Of a stretch of DNA of 64,000 nt, positions 53,923 through 63,858 are shown piece by piece. The stretch is taken from positions 1 to 64,000 of the forward strand of contig NZ_MRCB01000013.1 in assembly GCF_001904635.1 (NCBI RefSeq), given 5' to 3'. A model generated the notes under the pieces. It was given only the letters and a program-made list of their open reading frames with translations, did not search any database and was not told the origin of the DNA. The DNA comes from Hydrococcus rivularis NIES-593 (lineage in GTDB: Bacteria > Cyanobacteriota > Cyanobacteriia > Cyanobacteriales > Microcystaceae). A program made the translations under genes and the position numbers. Position 1 is the first letter of the stretch; the number at the start of each line of letters is the position of its first letter.

Positions 53923-54645
53923 TTATTTATTTAAAAACTTCTTATATCCCTCAAGCGAAAGCGTCAAATCTCCTCGTGCAAAATCAGCATACAAAACAGC
54001 AAGGGGTCGATTGGTTTGTTGTCCCGGTCCGCCAGTCATCTGCAAAGAAGCGGCTTCTTTTTCTAAAGTGCCACCACTTGTCAATGTGTTGATAGCAGCA
54101 AGAGAATAAACTCTCACTCCCATCCGAAAGGCAATAACTTGATCTTCGGTATTCGGGGTTGGGTCGGGACTTCTGATATCTGTCTCTTTTACGCCTGGTT
54201 CGCGGAAGACTTGTATCAAGAAATCCCCTTCTTGTCTGGCTTGGGTAACGGTACAAGAAGTCGTGCAAATTGCTGTGGGAGCACCGACATTTTTAAGATT
54301 ATTCGGGTTAGTAATGCTGGTATCGACTGGAGGTAAGTCATCATTTACTGTATCTTCTCGCTCTACTATCAACCGTACTCGGTCGATTTCTCTTTGAGCA
54401 ATTTGCATTGCTTGTTCTGCTCGCTGGTTTTGGATGCGAGTAGCAGCGGCAAGAAGAATAGGAGGCGCACTGGCTGCTAGAACTAGGGAAATTACTAAAA
54501 TGCCTACTAATGTTTCCAGCAAAGTTAGTCCTTGTTCCGAACGTTTCTGAGTTACTCCGGATTTTCTCCAACGAGAGCATACTAGAGATCCTGTAGGCAA
54601 ACGCAGCACAGTTCCTCGAAAAGTATTCATGACTTCTGTTTTCAT
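53923..54645 (-). CDS. hpsB: HpsB-type pseudopilin (PilV-like)
   Basis: The 240-aa protein has an N-terminal basic leader ending EQG, followed by LTLLETLVGILVISLVLAAS (Glu at position 5) and a soluble domain with RAEQAMQIAQREIDRVRL. Gene order, length and the pilin type match hpsB. Only 18 bp separate it from hpsA and 40 bp from hpsC, so the genes are co-transcribed. Confidence 0.8.
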   Translation of the reverse strand: MKTEVMNTFRGTVLRLPTGSLVCSRWRKSGVTQKRSEQGLTLLETLVGILVISLVLAASAPPILLAAATRIQNQRAEQAMQIAQREIDRVRLIVEREDTVNDDLPPVDTSITNPNNLKNVGAPTAICTTSCTVTQARQEGDFLIQVFREPGVKETDIRSPDPTPNTEDQVIAFRMGVRVYSLAAINTLTSGGTLEKEAASLQMTGGPGQQTNRPLAVLYADFARGDLTLSLEGYKKFLNK

Positions 54646-54663
54646 AACCAGTTACCTCCGGGA

Positions 54664-57600
54664 TTACGAGCAGGATGAGGGAGCTTGCGGATCGATTCCC
54701 GCACTAGACCAGCTACTCGTACCTGTTTGTTTTCTGGCACGGCGTAGTCTACAGATGTAGGGGTCATCTAAGGGAAGCTCTCGGTAAAACTCGCTACGAG
54801 TATTACTAGGAGTCACAAAACGGCTGGCGATGGGTCCGGCTGGAGCATATTGCAAGCCGACATCGTAACCCCAACGGCGATTCGGCGCACCATAATAATT
54901 AATCGGTTCGCTGTTAGCATTGGCATTAGCGCCTGGCTCCCAACTATCTTGGTCGAAAGGACCAGTTGCTGAAGTACTAAAGTTTAATTGAATAAATGCA
55001 CCAGAAATATTGAGGTTGCGTCCGCTCCAGTTTTCCAGGAAGCGGGGGAAGTTATGCATTCCTCCGTAAGACTGTCCAGCACGAGAAGGGATTAGAGCGC
55101 TGACAAGGGTTGCATTAACCCGCGCATCATTGGCAACACCAATTGTGAGTTTTCCATTGGTAAACGCCAAGTAGGTTCGGTTATTACCGCCATTAGCATT
55201 TGTTCCAACTTCTCTGCCATAAGGTTGTTCTCGATTAACATCCGTACAAGCGTTGGGATTAGTATTATTGCTAGTAACGTCTGCCCCTGTACTGTTGACA
55301 ACGCAGTAGAGAGGAAAACCATCGCGAGAAATTTTGATGGGGACGGCAGCATTTTTATCATCAGAATACGATCCATCCTCTCGTACCCAACGGCGGGTTC
55401 CGGTATCATTATTATCAGGATTGCCGTCATTAGGAGCATTAAGAGTGCGGTAAGAAGAGCGACTACCTACATCCCGTCGTCTGATTCCCTCTGCAAGGCT
55501 GCCATCAACAAAACTATCCGATAAAATGCTAATCCCATCAGCAATAATTTCTGCGGGTCGCCAAGTATCGCTATCACGAGCAAACGTACTGCTAGGCAGT
55601 TCGCTTGGCTCATTAGGCTCATCGCCCCGCGTGTAAAAATTGTCCCAGTTATCGTTTAGTGGCGTAGAAAACTCTTCAAGACGATTGTTGTCAATGTTGT
55701 TACAGGCGAGACTAGAATTTTCTGAGCTAGAGTGCAAGTTGAAAGCACATCTATCTGCCTGGATGTAAACGGGGTTATCGGAAATAAATGCCAAACCTTT
55801 CGGAAGAAATGGTCCGGTATTACCCGCAGGACGGCGCAGATAAGCTCCGTTTCTCAAGCGGAAACCATAAGGACGGCGATCTGGATCGGCATAAAAATCA
55901 ACGGGTTTGGGGCTAATCCCAGTGTCTGGATTGACGGGAGGATCGACAGGACTAGCAGCAACAGCATTCATGCGGCAACTGCTGCCAGTAATTTCGGCGG
56001 CGGTATCGCAGCTAGCCCAGGTGGTGGTAGCGGCTGGTCTAGCAATACCGTCTTCTCGTATTGCATCTTCGCGGAAGGCATAGACAATGCCAGTATTAGG
56101 TAGCCAGTATTCTCCGGTAGTAATGGTATTGCGTCTGAGCAAGTCTAAGTCGAAGTCCAAGACTCGTACAGACATCATTTCCCGTCCGTTAAAAATTCCC
56201 TTATCTAGAAAGGTAACGGCAACGGCGGTAGTACCATCTCTAATAATATTGACTCGGTTTGTTGTTGTCGTTGTATTGGGGAGTTGCCAGTTAGCTCTTG
56301 TCCTCGGCTGAATCGCGATCTCGCCAATACTATCTTCTGCTGGGTCTTCTATGCCATTACTATTACTATCTTTGATGACGCGGTAGGTATAGTTGCCATT
56401 AACATCATCAGTAGCAGCCGTATTGAAGATGTAGCGATCGTCAACATAGGGTTCGGCGCTAGGCTGAATGACGTTAGCCGTGGCAGTACTTTTAATTGCT
56501 TTAATCGTCGCTTCTGCCGTAGCCGTAGCCGTGCCGTTGTGATCGTGTGAGGTTAGGGGAAACAGGTAAAATAGAGAAGGATACTTAACGGTTTCAGAAC
56601 TAGAACAAAAGGCTAGCGAAAGTCCGAGTTTGGCTCTTTCCGCATTTCCCCCCGAAGTGCTGAATTGGTTGGGATCGCAAGCTATTTTAAATGTTTGGCC
56701 AGGTGCAATAGAGCCAGAATTAACACCTTGAACGATATATTCTCCCAAGATTGGATCGTATCCCGTACCGTTGCCAAACAACACATTATCGGCTCTAAAA
56801 CCAGAGGCGCGATCGCGCTGTATTTGTTGCCTTAACTGGATTTTTTGTGCGGTATCAATCAACCCTGCTTTATTACCGCCCAAGCTATTATCGTTCAACA
56901 GCGCATTGATCCACTCTCTGGCTGTGAACTGGCTATAGTAGTTCTTAGCGTTAAGAGCATAATCAGCAGCGTTATTGGTTACGCTAGTTACAGGAGGATC
57001 GGTACAGGTACTTTTATTAGCATTGGTACACAAATTACTGCCATCGCTAGGTCTGCCAATTTCTCCATTAGCAAGATTTCCATCCATATACTGGGATAAC
57101 TGTACGCCTAAAGCGTTCATCCCATTTGTTCCATTGACCTCTTTGTAAGCCTCTTCCACCGTTTGGAGATTGTATGCCAGCATTCCCAAAGTACAAGAAG
57201 CCGTTTGCAGAGTCGTTTTGTCTGCTAGGCTAAGGTTGGCGTAGGTAGTACCGCTATTAAGTAACTGGATGACTCGACGCAGATTAGAAAAGTCTCCCCA
57301 CATGGCTAGGTTGGAATAGGGATGAACTTGTTGTCCCACCGAAGGAACGGCTTGACTAGATGAAGTATCCTGTCTTGGAGGAAACGCACCAAAGTGAGGA
57401 CTGGGATTGTTCACCGTAAAATCACTGCCATCAGGAGCGCCATCGCCTGCAAAATGGGCGAGGTTTTCTAAAGCAATGCGAAGAGGTTGTCCAGAAGCAA
57501 GAGCGCTTGTAAAGTCAGTTTCATTGGCTTTTGGCGGGTTGAACTCCCAGCCATTAGTCCCCAAACCAGGACGATCTAATACGCCATTACCATTAATGTC

Positions 57601-59772
57601 TTCTCCTGAATCTAAAGTTCCGTTATTGTTGAGATCCTCATTAGGAAGCATTCCCAGAAAGTCGGCAATCACCCTTGAACTGCCGTTAATACTAAGAGTA
57701 TTAAAAATTGTACTATTGCGAATCGTTGTCTGAGTTCCTGGATGTGCTGTAGTTGCTAGACAAGCAATAGGAAAATTGCGATTAGCGCCTGCACTGTGAT
57801 AGACAGCCGTTGCTTGAACTGCGGCTAAGTTATCTCGTAAGGTTTTCCACTGCCGCTGTTCGTGAGCGCGAGTCGTTGCCGCAACATTCGGAGGATAGAG
57901 AGGATCGTTATTACCTTTCCAACCATAGGCATTACCGAGTTCCAATCGCTGTCCGACAATCACTCGTAACCCTTCTGCCCATGCGCGGCGTTCCCAATAG
58001 CCATCCAAGCCTATCCCTTCTGGGTTAGTCGTGCTTAGGTTGGTGAGAGTATCATAGTTTGGATCGGATGAAGATGAAAGAATTGGATTGCCAGCTTTGG
58101 TTCCAGTAGGCGTTCCATCATCCTTGATGAAGGGTTTGATGCGGTCATTATATTCTGGTTTGGGACCATAACGATTATCTGCTCGATAGGTATCGTCTAC
58201 ATAGGGCGCTCTCGCTGGCTTATTGAGAAGTCTTCCTTCGGTAACAACGCTATTGGATGCCCAGTTTGTTGCCCTAACTCCCTCATTCTTTTGTTGGCTG
58301 GGATTGGTTCGTCGGTTTTTATTCTGATTCGTTGTCAATAAAACAACAGGGTCAAGGGACAAATCTGAGGGGGTAATCCCAGTAGTATTGACAGAGTGGT
58401 TAGTCGTATTAATTTGTATATTTTGCGTTACCCCACCTGGTTTGTATAGGTCAAAGCGCGTGTCTCCGTAGAATTGATTCCATTTCATCGAGCCAACAAA
58501 CATCTGACCCTGATAAGGGGGAATCTTATTGGGTTCGCCAGACATAGTAATTTCCGAAGCATCCCGCGTGTAGAGGCAAGAATTGGGTGCACTGATGAGA
58601 TAAAATCTAACGAGATTGCTACCATTGGTTGCTCCTCTACTAAGCATCAGGTTGCCTTCAGTATGAATAGCTCCGTTCCATCTAAAGTCTGGACCAGGGA
58701 AAAGTTCTAAGTCATTGCGGAACCAAGCTCCCCATTTGTTGCCTCGGTCAGCTTGACGGTCTTGTTGCATCTCTAAAGTTGCAACTGTTCGGCTTGCTGT
58801 ATTGTCACCATCAATGACTACCGCCGTTACCTGAAATGCCCGACGTACCGTTGCACTGGTAACCGCATCCCAGCCTTGATTGGGATCTTGACCTGAAACA
58901 AGGGGGCTAGAAAATACCCCCTGACAACCAGAGAGAGAATTGTTGGGGCTAGAATTAATCGGTGCGTTGCGGACAACAAGTTTAGAAGCTTTGTCGCTAT
59001 CGCTATTTGTCCGGTTAGTCAGTCCGTCCGTACTGATTGTCCTGACCAGAATTGAGTAGGCTACTGTTTCTAATTTGCCATCTCCGTTAGTGTCGAGTTG
59101 AAATGACCAAGCATTATCTGCAATGTTGTCTTCGTTAAGGTCTAGACGAGTCTCATTTGGAAGATTGTAAGGATTTTGAATTCCATTTGTACTATTATTA
59201 TCTTCGTCTAGCTGGGAAACTCCATTAAGACCGTCATTACGCAGCATACTCTCTAACATTGCATCCGAAGGAAGCCCCCCTGGCATACGCGGATCTTGCC
59301 GAAAAAGATACTCTAGCTTCGCCTTCGCCCGGTCGATCGCAGGAGTCGCAGCGTTATAGATGACTTGTTGATTTCGTTCTCCTATTACCTCTGTCGTTCG
59401 CGTCACAGATCGAAATAACAGAGAACTAATCACCAACGACATAATCAGGAGCAGGATTGCAATTGTTGGCAAAACAAATCCTGCGCTAGACAAAGCATGT
59501 TTTCTATCAAAAAGAGGAAGAGAACGCCAAAGTCTAGATAGTTTTAGCGAGAAACGAAATTGTCCAGGGGCAAAAAAATTACTTGACGACTGCTTACCTC
59601 TTCCTGTGATTGCCTGTAATAACGACACTGGCGTTACTAACAAAGCCATTAGAGAACGGAAAAACCGCATTAGCAAATTTTGTAAAAGCTGCTTTATACT
59701 TTCTCCCGTCTCTCTAAATAAGTTTTGGAGCGATCGCTTTTGTAATGGTTTCCCTCGTTTTTGCCCTGACAT
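54664..59772 (-). CDS. hpsA: HpsA-like giant pseudopilin
   Basis: The 1702-aa protein starts with a basic, hydrophobic region and a prepilin-like helix (SSAGFVLPTIAILLLIMSLV, residues 95-114). The usual Glu5 after the cleavage glycine is replaced. The rest is extracellular and repeat-poor. Calcium-loop-like stretches occur (DTNGDGKLE at 227-235, EDLNNNGTLDSGEDINGNG near 720). HpsA is known as an unusually large pseudopilin needed for hormogonium polysaccharide secretion. The organisation fits, but the whole cluster of glycosyltransferases (hpsE-G) is not adjacent. Confidence 0.85.
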   Translation of the reverse strand: MSGQKRGKPLQKRSLQNLFRETGESIKQLLQNLLMRFFRSLMALLVTPVSLLQAITGRGKQSSSNFFAPGQFRFSLKLSRLWRSLPLFDRKHALSSAGFVLPTIAILLLIMSLVISSLLFRSVTRTTEVIGERNQQVIYNAATPAIDRAKAKLEYLFRQDPRMPGGLPSDAMLESMLRNDGLNGVSQLDEDNNSTNGIQNPYNLPNETRLDLNEDNIADNAWSFQLDTNGDGKLETVAYSILVRTISTDGLTNRTNSDSDKASKLVVRNAPINSSPNNSLSGCQGVFSSPLVSGQDPNQGWDAVTSATVRRAFQVTAVVIDGDNTASRTVATLEMQQDRQADRGNKWGAWFRNDLELFPGPDFRWNGAIHTEGNLMLSRGATNGSNLVRFYLISAPNSCLYTRDASEITMSGEPNKIPPYQGQMFVGSMKWNQFYGDTRFDLYKPGGVTQNIQINTTNHSVNTTGITPSDLSLDPVVLLTTNQNKNRRTNPSQQKNEGVRATNWASNSVVTEGRLLNKPARAPYVDDTYRADNRYGPKPEYNDRIKPFIKDDGTPTGTKAGNPILSSSSDPNYDTLTNLSTTNPEGIGLDGYWERRAWAEGLRVIVGQRLELGNAYGWKGNNDPLYPPNVAATTRAHEQRQWKTLRDNLAAVQATAVYHSAGANRNFPIACLATTAHPGTQTTIRNSTIFNTLSINGSSRVIADFLGMLPNEDLNNNGTLDSGEDINGNGVLDRPGLGTNGWEFNPPKANETDFTSALASGQPLRIALENLAHFAGDGAPDGSDFTVNNPSPHFGAFPPRQDTSSSQAVPSVGQQVHPYSNLAMWGDFSNLRRVIQLLNSGTTYANLSLADKTTLQTASCTLGMLAYNLQTVEEAYKEVNGTNGMNALGVQLSQYMDGNLANGEIGRPSDGSNLCTNANKSTCTDPPVTSVTNNAADYALNAKNYYSQFTAREWINALLNDNSLGGNKAGLIDTAQKIQLRQQIQRDRASGFRADNVLFGNGTGYDPILGEYIVQGVNSGSIAPGQTFKIACDPNQFSTSGGNAERAKLGLSLAFCSSSETVKYPSLFYLFPLTSHDHNGTATATAEATIKAIKSTATANVIQPSAEPYVDDRYIFNTAATDDVNGNYTYRVIKDSNSNGIEDPAEDSIGEIAIQPRTRANWQLPNTTTTTNRVNIIRDGTTAVAVTFLDKGIFNGREMMSVRVLDFDLDLLRRNTITTGEYWLPNTGIVYAFREDAIREDGIARPAATTTWASCDTAAEITGSSCRMNAVAASPVDPPVNPDTGISPKPVDFYADPDRRPYGFRLRNGAYLRRPAGNTGPFLPKGLAFISDNPVYIQADRCAFNLHSSSENSSLACNNIDNNRLEEFSTPLNDNWDNFYTRGDEPNEPSELPSSTFARDSDTWRPAEIIADGISILSDSFVDGSLAEGIRRRDVGSRSSYRTLNAPNDGNPDNNDTGTRRWVREDGSYSDDKNAAVPIKISRDGFPLYCVVNSTGADVTSNNTNPNACTDVNREQPYGREVGTNANGGNNRTYLAFTNGKLTIGVANDARVNATLVSALIPSRAGQSYGGMHNFPRFLENWSGRNLNISGAFIQLNFSTSATGPFDQDSWEPGANANANSEPINYYGAPNRRWGYDVGLQYAPAGPIASRFVTPSNTRSEFYRELPLDDPYICRLRRARKQTGTSSWSSAGIDPQAPSSCS

Positions 59773-60052
59773 ATTGCTTGTCTCGCTAAAGATTTAGAAA
59801 TGTTGATGTTATCGATAGAAAGGAAATAATATTGAGGATTTTATTGATTCCTAAAACAGGAAGAGTCGATTTATAACTAATTAAACGGATTTGATATTAG
59901 TAGTTACATTTAACTTACCCATCTGGCGAGGAAAACTTAACACGTCTCGATAAGATATTTTTGATGAGTCAGAGTACTTTCTTGCTTCTGTTATAATTTA
60001 AAAGAATATGCTGTATTGCATTGTAATAAGTTGTTTCTATTTTCCTTGACTC

Positions 60053-60295
60053 ATGAGCAAAGAGACGATTACTTTTCGGGTTGACTCTGACAAGCGAAAG
60101 GCACTCGATGAGATCGCATCGATCTTAGACCGCGATCGCACTTATATATTGAACGAAGCGATCGACTATTACTTAGAAATTTACAGATGGCAGATCGAGG
60201 AGATTCAGAAAGGTATTACTGAAGCGGATGCAGGAGACTTTGCTAGCGATGAAGAAGTGGATGCAGCCTTGGCTAAGTTAATCCATGAGAGTTAG
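60053..60295 (+). CDS. Ribbon-helix-helix antitoxin
   Basis: The 80-aa protein starts ETITFRVDSDKRKALDEIA, the RHH DNA-binding motif, followed by RTYILNEAIDYYLEIYRWQ and a C-terminal acidic tail. It is typical of RelB/ParD/CopG antitoxins, which bind their own promoter and neutralise the toxin encoded next. The toxin start overlaps this gene by 11 bp. Confidence 0.92.
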   Translation: MSKETITFRVDSDKRKALDEIASILDRDRTYILNEAIDYYLEIYRWQIEEIQKGITEADAGDFASDEEVDAALAKLIHES

Positions 60296-60566
60296 ATGGT
60301 TGCGCAGAGCGCTTCGGAATTTAGAGAGCATCTACGAATATATGGAGAAGGATAATCCAGAAGCAGCACAGAAAGTAATCATGAAAATTCGCGTTGGCGT
60401 TAATAAACTCGCGGATTTTCCGCTGATGGGAAGACTAGGGCGAGTGGAAAGTACAAGGGAGCTTGTAATTGGCAATACTCCGTATATTGTTATTTATCGA
60501 GTTAAGAGCAACGCGGTAGAGATTTTGCGAGTACTGCACTCTGCTAGACAATTTCCAGAATCATAA
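60285..60566 (+). CDS. RelE/ParE-family toxin
   Basis: The 93-aa protein has the fold pattern: MRVRWLRRALRNLESIYEYM, LADFPLMGRLGRVESTREL, NTPYIVIYRVKSNAVEILRV, ending LHSARQFP. Such toxins target gyrase (ParE) or mRNA on the ribosome (RelE). The sequence suggests ParE-type but does not settle it. Overlap with the antitoxin implies translational coupling. Confidence 0.92.
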   Translation: MRVRWLRRALRNLESIYEYMEKDNPEAAQKVIMKIRVGVNKLADFPLMGRLGRVESTRELVIGNTPYIVIYRVKSNAVEILRVLHSARQFPES

Positions 60567-60848
60567 TGAACATACGTTAAGTTATTGTAGATTCAGTTGA
60601 ATCTATTGTTTAACATCTAAGAATATAGAAACAGCAATCGCGTTTAAAGTCCGTAACAGTTGTGTAACTTTCTTTGGACTAACGTGTTGCTGTCTTGATA
60701 TATCTAACGTTCTTTTAAAAAGCCGACGCGATCGCGCCCCGGATTCGCTCTAATGCAAGTAAAGCTTCCTGATGGAATTCCCATCAGGATTGTTGTTTAT
60801 CTTAGGTCAACGAAGCAGATGTGCGATCGCCCGGAACCGGATTCACTC

Positions 60849-61070
60849 ATGACTGAATTTGTGCGCGAACGCTCGATTCGCCGTACCGTAAAGGTACTAG
60901 AAACCAAGCGCAAACGCATTCGAGAAGAGTTAGAACAACTCATTCAGCATCTCGATCTTTTAGTCCCATCCTCAGCGGCTTCTTCAGATTTGCTGCAAGA
61001 AGCCATTGGGCGGATAGGAGATGATGCCTTCGGTCAGTTGTTGCTGCAACTCATGCAAGAGGTGAAGTAG
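60849..61070 (+). CDS. Small basic helical protein
   Basis: From the ATG at 60849 the 73-aa protein is MTEFVRERSIRRTVKVLETK, then a charged helix with KRIREELEQLIQHLDLLV and a C-terminal LLQEAIGRIGDDAFGQLLLQ. The frame opens earlier at 60753, but that part looks non-coding. No function is recognised. The stop (TAG) directly abuts the ccmO stop on the other strand, with no spacer. Confidence 0.5.
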   Translation: MTEFVRERSIRRTVKVLETKRKRIREELEQLIQHLDLLVPSSAASSDLLQEAIGRIGDDAFGQLLLQLMQEVK

Positions 61071-61880
61071 CTACGATTGAGTATCTTCTTTCTCTTTAAG
61101 CTTTTTTTGGATAGAGATAGGGGTTTTCTGGAGTTCTGGAAGCGCAACCAACTCCCTTTGTTTCTCTGTAACCTTTCTCGGCATGAGCATCGGTAAGGGT
61201 TCGGGTTGCTCCAACCAGTAACTAGCAACGGGTAGCGTATGTTCTAAGTCTTCTAGGAGTCTGGGAATGACCATCACGGCGTGTAGTTCGCCGATGCGTT
61301 CGGCTTCGTGCATTCCCGCTTCGACTGCTACGGCTACATTTGCCACAGAACCCCGTATAATTGCCGTACACAACCCGGCACCAATGGTTTCGTAGGAGGC
61401 GAGTTGTACGTCAGCTGACTTCAACATCGCATCAGCCGCACCTACCATTGCCGGGAACCCTCGCGTTTCTACCAAACCGATGGATTGATTGCTCAGGCGA
61501 CTGTAACCCCGCTGTTGCTGAGCGATTTGTACCAGATGGCTGCCGATGGGAAAGATAGCTTCTAGGTTGGGCATCGGACGGGGAATGACCAATTTGGAGA
61601 CTAACTGACCGATTTTTTCTGCCATGTTCGCTCCCTCTTCTACTGCTAAGCGAACGTCGGCAATGTTGCCTCGAACGATAGCCGTGCAATGACCGCTACC
61701 AATTTTTTCATACCCGACCAAGGTTACTTCTGCTGATTTGAGCATCATATCAGCCGTTCCGACGATGGCAGGGAAGCTTTGCGTGGATACTAAACCAAGT
61801 GCGCTGTCGCTAGCTCTGTGCGCTTTTTTCATTCGTTGCCTAGAAGCGGATATTCTAGTATGGACTTCTAATTTAGACAT
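61071..61880 (-). CDS. ccmO: Carboxysome shell protein CcmO (tandem BMC domains)
   Basis: The 269-aa protein has two BMC domains. The first (about 24-110) contains ALGLVSTQSFPAIVGTADMM and VRGNIADVRLAVEEGAN; the second (about 125-212) contains SIGLVETRGFPAMVGAADAM and IRGSVANVAVAVEAGM. Tandem BMC proteins form pseudohexamers in the beta-carboxysome shell. The C-terminal 50 residues are charged. It is located away from a ccmKLMN cluster within this window, and diverges from raf1. Confidence 0.93.
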   Translation of the reverse strand: MSKLEVHTRISASRQRMKKAHRASDSALGLVSTQSFPAIVGTADMMLKSAEVTLVGYEKIGSGHCTAIVRGNIADVRLAVEEGANMAEKIGQLVSKLVIPRPMPNLEAIFPIGSHLVQIAQQQRGYSRLSNQSIGLVETRGFPAMVGAADAMLKSADVQLASYETIGAGLCTAIIRGSVANVAVAVEAGMHEAERIGELHAVMVIPRLLEDLEHTLPVASYWLEQPEPLPMLMPRKVTEKQRELVALPELQKTPISIQKKLKEKEDTQS

Positions 61881-62030
61881 TCAGTATAATATTACCCCTG
61901 GAAATAGCCTAATACCTTAAGATAGACCGCTTGAATAATTCTAGTTTATCGCGTAATTGTTAATTATTATTTAATATTTTCATTGATTTCAATAACTTTC
62001 AATAATACTAAGGAATCTGTCGGTAGGGCT

Positions 62031-63110
62031 ATGGAAGAAAAACCTCAAGATAATTCATCGCAATTGTCACCAGAAGTGGCGGAAGAATTACTGCGATCGC
62101 TAATTTATAAAGAAGGGACTTGGGTAGACTGGGGCAAAGCCTGTCTGCAATTACAAAAAGCTGGTTACAACTCTCAAACCATTTTTGAAAAGACGGGCTT
62201 TCAGGCAAGTCAGCAAAACCTGATTATCGTCGCGGCTCAAGTTTACGACAGTCTCGTCAAAGCTGGCGTATCGGAAGAGACACTTTCCTATTATCGGGGA
62301 CCCAAAAGCGACGTTCTCTACGAATTGCGCATCCTTAACCAAGAACAACGAGCGGCAGCGGCTCAATTAGCCCAAGAGAAAAAATTAGAATTCGATAGCG
62401 CCAAAGAAGTCGCCAAAGCGATTCAGGAATTTTCCAGATTTTCTCAAATCCCCGCCGGATTTACCACCGATCCGGGCGATGCCGTCGCCTATCAATACTG
62501 GAAACGCGCCAGACAAAAAAAGGATCTTCAGGAGCGAGCGCGTCTGATTGCTCAGGGATTGAAGTTTGCTCGCTCCGAGTCAGCCAGAGAAGCCATTGAA
62601 AAACTGCTGAGCGACTTTACAGTTGCCCCTAGTCGAACTGCGCCTTTGATTCCCATCTATCGACTAGAAGCCGAAGAAGAAATTGCCCGTATTATTCCAG
62701 TTGTAGGTACTTTACCTTTGACAAGACAAGACTTGGAAACTATTTCTCCGGTACAGTTAGAAGAACCTTTCCGGATCGCGCATCTTGCTAAGGGCGGATC
62801 GGTGGTGCCGCTGCCGGGGTGGCAAGCCGTCCTAAAAGCAGAAGATCCGGTGGCAATTTTATGCAATAGCGATCGCCTGCCAACTCCCCTTCCTGGGAAG
62901 GCTGAAGACGTGTTGGTTGTCGTCGATCGCCAAGGGACCCAATGGGATGTTAATAGTTATTTTCTCATAGAACGAGAAGGGCAATTAACGTTTCAATGGT
63001 TTGAAGAAGCGCCCGATCTCTTGCTACTAGGACAACTCGTTCTCGTCCTACGACCTAAAAAGATTCTCGATGAAAATAATATTATTGAGCCGTGGCAGAT
63101 GGATGATTAA
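62031..63110 (+). CDS. raf1: RuBisCO accumulation factor 1
   Basis: The 359-aa assembly chaperone for RbcL has an N-terminal alpha domain (LLRSLIYKEGTWVDWGKACL, QKAGYNSQTIFEKTGF), a linker, and a C-terminal beta domain (IPVVGTLPLTRQDLETI, and PGKAEDVLVVVDRQGTQWD). It holds RbcL dimers during Form I Rubisco assembly. The ATG at 62031 is favoured over an upstream ATG that adds 16 unlike residues. It is next to ccmO, placing carboxysome shell and Rubisco assembly genes together. Confidence 0.92.
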   Translation: MEEKPQDNSSQLSPEVAEELLRSLIYKEGTWVDWGKACLQLQKAGYNSQTIFEKTGFQASQQNLIIVAAQVYDSLVKAGVSEETLSYYRGPKSDVLYELRILNQEQRAAAAQLAQEKKLEFDSAKEVAKAIQEFSRFSQIPAGFTTDPGDAVAYQYWKRARQKKDLQERARLIAQGLKFARSESAREAIEKLLSDFTVAPSRTAPLIPIYRLEAEEEIARIIPVVGTLPLTRQDLETISPVQLEEPFRIAHLAKGGSVVPLPGWQAVLKAEDPVAILCNSDRLPTPLPGKAEDVLVVVDRQGTQWDVNSYFLIEREGQLTFQWFEEAPDLLLLGQLVLVLRPKKILDENNIIEPWQMDD

Positions 63111-63150
63111 TTTAGTTAGTGGTCATTTGTTAGTAGTTAATTAGTAGTTG
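63110..63150. repeat. Short tandem repeats (TTAGTAG type)
   Basis: A TTAGTTAGTGG / TTAGTAGTTAATTAGTAG block lies between raf1 and cobO. It is of the same type as at 16300 and 49660. Confidence 0.5.
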
Positions 63151-63217
63151 GTCTTCTTCCTCTTCTTCGGAGTCCCCCTTGTTCCCCCGTCTCCCTCTCC
63201 TCATCCCATCTTCAACT

Positions 63218-63826
63218 ATGACCTCTCTCACGCCCGAACAATATAAAGAAAAAATGCAGCGACGCAAGGAAATTCAGGAAAAGCGTCTAGCAGAGCGATC
63301 GCAAGAAAAAGGATTAATTATCGTTCATACTGGCAATGGAAAAGGCAAAACGACGGCGGCTTTGGGAATGGTAATGCGATCGCTCGGTCATGGATTTAAA
63401 GTTGCGATCGTACAATTTATTAAAGGTGCTTGGGAACCTGCAGAAAAAGCGATTTTGAGCCGTTGGGAAGGGCAACTCGAATTTTATGCGATGGGAGAAG
63501 GTTTTACCTGGGAAACGCAAGATCGCGATCGCGATATTCAGAAGGCAGAAGAAGCTTGGCAACAAGGGCTAGAATTTATCTGCAACCCAGATTATAAACT
63601 CGTTCTTTTGGATGAAATTAATGTAGCGCTCAAGCTAGGTTATCTCGATATTGGCAAGATTTTAGCTGGACTGGAGCAAAAACCCGAAGATTCTCACGTT
63701 ATTTTGACAGGCAGAGGCGCACCGCCAGAATTGATAGAAAAAGCTGATTTAGTCACTGAAATGACTTTAATCAAACATCCTTTTAAAGAGCAGGGAGTCA
63801 AAGCGCAGCCAGGGATTGAGTTTTAA
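63218..63826 (+). CDS. cobO: Cob(I)yrinic acid a,c-diamide adenosyltransferase
   Basis: The 202-aa enzyme adenosylates cobalamin precursors or salvaged corrinoids. Walker A is GNGKGKTTAAL near residue 40, then VAIVQFIKGAWEPAE, and LVLLDEINVALKLGYL as Walker B. The C-terminal HPFKEQGVKAQPGIEF is typical. The ATG at 63218 is preferred to the upstream TTG at 63179, which lies in a repeat. A radical SAM protein with a B12-like domain is encoded in the same window. Confidence 0.93.
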   Translation: MTSLTPEQYKEKMQRRKEIQEKRLAERSQEKGLIIVHTGNGKGKTTAALGMVMRSLGHGFKVAIVQFIKGAWEPAEKAILSRWEGQLEFYAMGEGFTWETQDRDRDIQKAEEAWQQGLEFICNPDYKLVLLDEINVALKLGYLDIGKILAGLEQKPEDSHVILTGRGAPPELIEKADLVTEMTLIKHPFKEQGVKAQPGIEF

Positions 63827-63858
63827 GATCGGACAAATTACAGATCTTGCAGCAGTTA

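Noticed and set aside
55092-57733. Several 70-120-codon frames on both strands inside hpsA
   Set aside because: They are shadows of the 1702-codon gene. Their translations are rich in Ile/Ser/Arg without family features.
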